A stretch of DNA of 64,000 nucleotides, taken from the NCBI RefSeq assembly GCF_019880385.1, contig NZ_CP082273.1:3162001-3226000 (forward strand), given 5' to 3'. The notes beneath the pieces are model-generated. The model made no database searches. It saw only the letters and a program-made list of their open reading frames with translations, and was not told the origin of the DNA. The position numbers were made by a program, and so were the translations under genes. Shown here piece after piece: positions 62,261 through 64,000 of the stretch (its first letter is position 1; each line of letters begins with the position of its first letter). This DNA comes from Nocardioides coralli. GTDB taxonomy: Bacteria; Actinomycetota; Actinomycetes; Propionibacteriales; Nocardioidaceae.

Positions 62261-62395
62261 TCAGCGCGTCCGGCGGCCCGGGCGGGCCCACCGGGTCCTG
62301 CGGGTGCCCGAACGGCGGCCGGTCCCGGCCTCCAGCATCCGCTCCCTGCGGTAGGCCAGCTCGTAGTCCAGGTACGGGTTGGTGTTCTGGTGCAT
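62261..62395 (-). CDS. 44-residue small protein upstream of the LAL regulator
   Basis: This short gene encodes MHQNTNPYLDYELAYRRERM followed by a basic tail rich in Arg (RRSGTRRTRWARPGRRTR). A GAGGAG ribosome-binding site lies about eight bases before the ATG. It ends 12 bases before the LAL start, so the two are probably co-transcribed. The YLDYELAYRRERML helix is the likely functional part. No family was recognised with certainty. Confidence 0.6.
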   Translation of the reverse strand: MHQNTNPYLDYELAYRRERMLEAGTGRRSGTRRTRWARPGRRTR

Positions 62396-62435
62396 CTCTC
62401 TCGCTCCTCGTTCATCCGTGTGACGAGGTCGAGAT

Positions 62436-62498
62436 TCGCTCCCTGAGGTAGGGCCCTCCATCGGGCGCGTGCCCTATCTCGCGGGAGCGACTACCTCA
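62436..62498. repeat. Complex inverted repeats between hutI and the small-protein gene
   Basis: TCGCTCCC (62436-62443) pairs with GGGAGCGA (62483-62490). TGAGGTAG (62444-62451) pairs with CTACCTCA (62491-62498), and GTAGGGC (62448-62454) nearly pairs with GCCCTAT (62471-62477). The first two stems interleave, so they are either alternatives or a pseudoknot. The region begins ten bases beyond the hutI stop and could serve as a terminator or as a leader structure for the small gene. Confidence 0.7.
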
Positions 62499-62507
62499 GA
62501 TGGCCGG

Positions 62508-63671
62508 TCAGGCGGGTCGACCGCCCTCCCAGACCCCCGCGACCAAGGGGACGCCCGGGCGGTAGGCGAGGTGCACGTGCGACGGGGCGTCGAGCAGCAC
62601 CAGGTCGGCCCGCTTCCCGGGGGCCAGGACGCCGACGTCGTCGCGCCGCAGCGCCCGGGCGCCGCCGGCCGTGGCTGCCCACAGCGCCTCGGCCGGAGTC
62701 ATGCCCATCTCGCGCACCGCCAGCGCGATGCAGAGCGGCACCGAGGAGGTGAAGCACGAGCCCGGATTGCAGTCGCTGGCCAGCGCGACCGTGACGCCGG
62801 CGTCGAGGAGCCGCCGCGCGTCGGGGTAGGGCTGCCGGGTCGAGAACTCCACGCCCGGGAGCAGGGTCGCGACGGTCCCGCTGTCGGCGAGCGCGTCCAC
62901 GTCGTCGTCGGTGAGGTAGGTGCAGTGGTCCACGGCCGCCAGCCCCAGCTCGGCGGCGAGCCGGACCCCGCCGCCGTAGCTGAGCTGGTTGGCGTGGAGC
63001 CGACCGCGCAGCCCGGCGGCCTCACCCGCCCGCAGCACGGCGCGGGCCTGGTCGACGTCGAAGGCCCCCTCCTCACAGAACGCGTCGATCCAGCGCGCGT
63101 GGGGCACGGCGGCCTCCAGCATCGGACCCGTCACCAGGTCGACGTACGCCGACGGGTCCGCGTCCGCGGGGACCACGTGCGCGCCGAGGAAGGTCGTCTC
63201 GTCGGTGAACTGCCGCGCCACGGCCAGGCTGCGGGCCTCGTCGTGGACGGAGAGCCCGTAGCCGCTCTTGATCTCGATCGTCGTGGTGCCCTGCCGGCGC
63301 ATCTCGGCGACGAGCCGGGCGACGTGGCTGGTGAGCTGCTCGTCCGTCGCGGCGCGCGTCGCCGCGACGGTGGTCCGGATGCCGCCGGCGGCGTAGGACT
63401 CTCCCGCCATCCGGGCCGCGAACTCCGCGGCGCGGTCGCCGGCGAAGACGAGGTGGCTGTGGCTGTCGACGAAGCCGGGGATCACCGCACGGCCCCCGGC
63501 ATCGACGTGCTGGTCGGCGGCGGGCGCCTCGGTGGCCGGACCCACCCAGGCGACCGTGCTGCCCTCGACCACGACCGCGGCGTCGTGCAGCGGCCCGTCG
63601 GGTGCGTTGGTGGTCAGCTCGCCGATGTTGGTGATGACGGTGCTGGTTCCCGCGCTCGTCCCGGTGCTCAT
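62508..63671 (-). CDS. hutI: Imidazolonepropionase
   Basis: HutI hydrolyses imidazolone-5-propionate to N-formimidoyl-glutamate, the third step of histidine degradation. The 387-residue amidohydrolase has metal ligands HSH (71-73) in [17 protein letters not shown], the substrate segment [32 protein letters not shown], and [11 protein letters not shown] for the final Asp. The ATG at 63671 overlaps the hutF stop (ATGA), which favours it over the in-frame GTG six bases earlier. Confidence 0.96.
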   Translation of the reverse strand: MSTGTSAGTSTVITNIGELTTNAPDGPLHDAAVVVEGSTVAWVGPATEAPAADQHVDAGGRAVIPGFVDSHSHLVFAGDRAAEFAARMAGESYAAGGIRTTVAATRAATDEQLTSHVARLVAEMRRQGTTTIEIKSGYGLSVHDEARSLAVARQFTDETTFLGAHVVPADADPSAYVDLVTGPMLEAAVPHARWIDAFCEEGAFDVDQARAVLRAGEAAGLRGRLHANQLSYGGGVRLAAELGLAAVDHCTYLTDDDVDALADSGTVATLLPGVEFSTRQPYPDARRLLDAGVTVALASDCNPGSCFTSSVPLCIALAVREMGMTPAEALWAATAGGARALRRDDVGVLAPGKRADLVLLDAPSHVHLAYRPGVPLVAGVWEGGRPA

Positions 63672-64000
63672 GACCACAGCCTCCCGATCGCCTCGTCGAG
63701 CTCGCGCCCGACCTCCTCGCCGTCCCCCTGCCGGAACACGACCCGGCCGTCGGTGACGACGTGCGTGACGTCGGCCGCCGACGCGGCGAAGACCGCCGTG
63801 TGCTCGTCGGCGCCGCTGCCGGCCGTCCGGGGGCTGGTGGTGTCGACCGTCACCAGGTCTGCCCGCTGTCCCACCGCGATCGCCCCCGCGTCGTCCCAGC
63901 CGAGGGACCGGTGGCCCTGGACGGTCGCGACGTCGAGCAGCTCGGTCGCCGTCCAGTGGCCGCGCTGCTGGGTGGCCAGCCGCTCGTCGAGCTCGAGGGC
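63668..64000 (-). CDS. hutF: Formimidoylglutamate deiminase, C-terminal part
   Basis: The frame runs in from the right edge and gives the last 110 residues. It contains [31 protein letters not shown] and a C-terminal [17 protein letters not shown], as in the amidohydrolase HutF. That enzyme converts N-formimidoyl-glutamate to N-formyl-glutamate. It directly precedes hutI with a four-base overlap, the usual order in the five-step histidine route of actinomycetes. The metal-binding part lies outside the window. Confidence 0.88.
   Translation of the reverse strand, partial: ALELDERLATQQRGHWTATELLDVATVQGHRSLGWDDAGAIAVGQRADLVTVDTTSPRTAGSGADEHTAVFAASAADVTHVVTDGRVVFRQGDGEEVGRELDEAIGRLWS

Overview
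The window is very GC-rich DNA from an actinomycete, most likely a Nocardioides-like member of the Propionibacteriales. Supporting signs are frequent GTG starts, 4-bp ATGA/GTGA gene overlaps, an HspR/HAIR heat-shock circuit, an archaeal-type class I lysyl-tRNA synthetase, a mycothiol-type maleylpyruvate isomerase domain, DUF3151 and DUF222-HNH genes, and many leaderless starts in which a TAnnnT -10 hexamer ends 6-7 nt before the start codon. This placement is inference from gene content. Almost all of the window is coding. No gap exceeds about 280 bases, and no tRNA, rRNA, CRISPR array or insertion sequence was seen.

Layout. 1-11.3 kb: purine synthesis on the minus strand (purS-purQ, purC, purB-purD, purA), interleaved with an acyl-CoA ligase, an NAD(P)-binding protein, two SRPBCC proteins and a divergent MFS exporter. 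11.4-16.5 kb: a lipid kinase, a TrmB/LuxR-like regulator, class I lysS, and an AbiEi/DUF559 gene flanked by two copies of a 72-bp palindrome. 16.6-22.3 kb: DUF3151, pyrE, a DUF368 membrane protein facing a DedA protein (the two known families of polyprenyl-phosphate transporter), a maleylpyruvate-isomerase-like protein, a TrmH methyltransferase and fbaA. 22.4-29.6 kb: a four-gene, fully overlapping FtsX-type ABC exporter operon. 29.7-39.4 kb: an aminotransferase, two related membrane proteins, a cupin-monooxygenase pair with a divergent LuxR regulator, a ThrE-type exporter, a NYN-domain protein, a MOSC protein, a frameshifted DUF222-HNH gene and a DoxX protein. 39.4-50.7 kb: the HspR heat-shock regulon. 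clpB and the dnaK-grpE-dnaJ-hspR operon each carry a HAIR operator, and the genes between them are a lone receiver, an Abi-alpha-like protein, DUF445, an anchored protein and a Cys-cluster/pentapeptide fusion. 50.8-54.0 kb: a GrpB-family protein, an aldo/keto reductase, an anchored protein and a small operon of WXG100-like helical proteins.

54-64 kb, all minus strand: histidine-degradation genes (hutF, hutI), a 44-residue small protein, a LAL-type giant regulator, a 109-residue Asp-repeat peptide, a JmjC-like cupin oxygenase, a sucrase/ferredoxin-like [2Fe-2S] protein, a cytochrome P450 and an MFS exporter. The peptide, oxygenase and ferredoxin genes are coupled with zero or negative spacing. 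They look like a substrate with its modifying enzymes, and they are the best candidate here for an undescribed system. The second notable system is the 72-bp palindrome family: three ungapped copies with compensatory stem changes, each placed at gene 3' ends.
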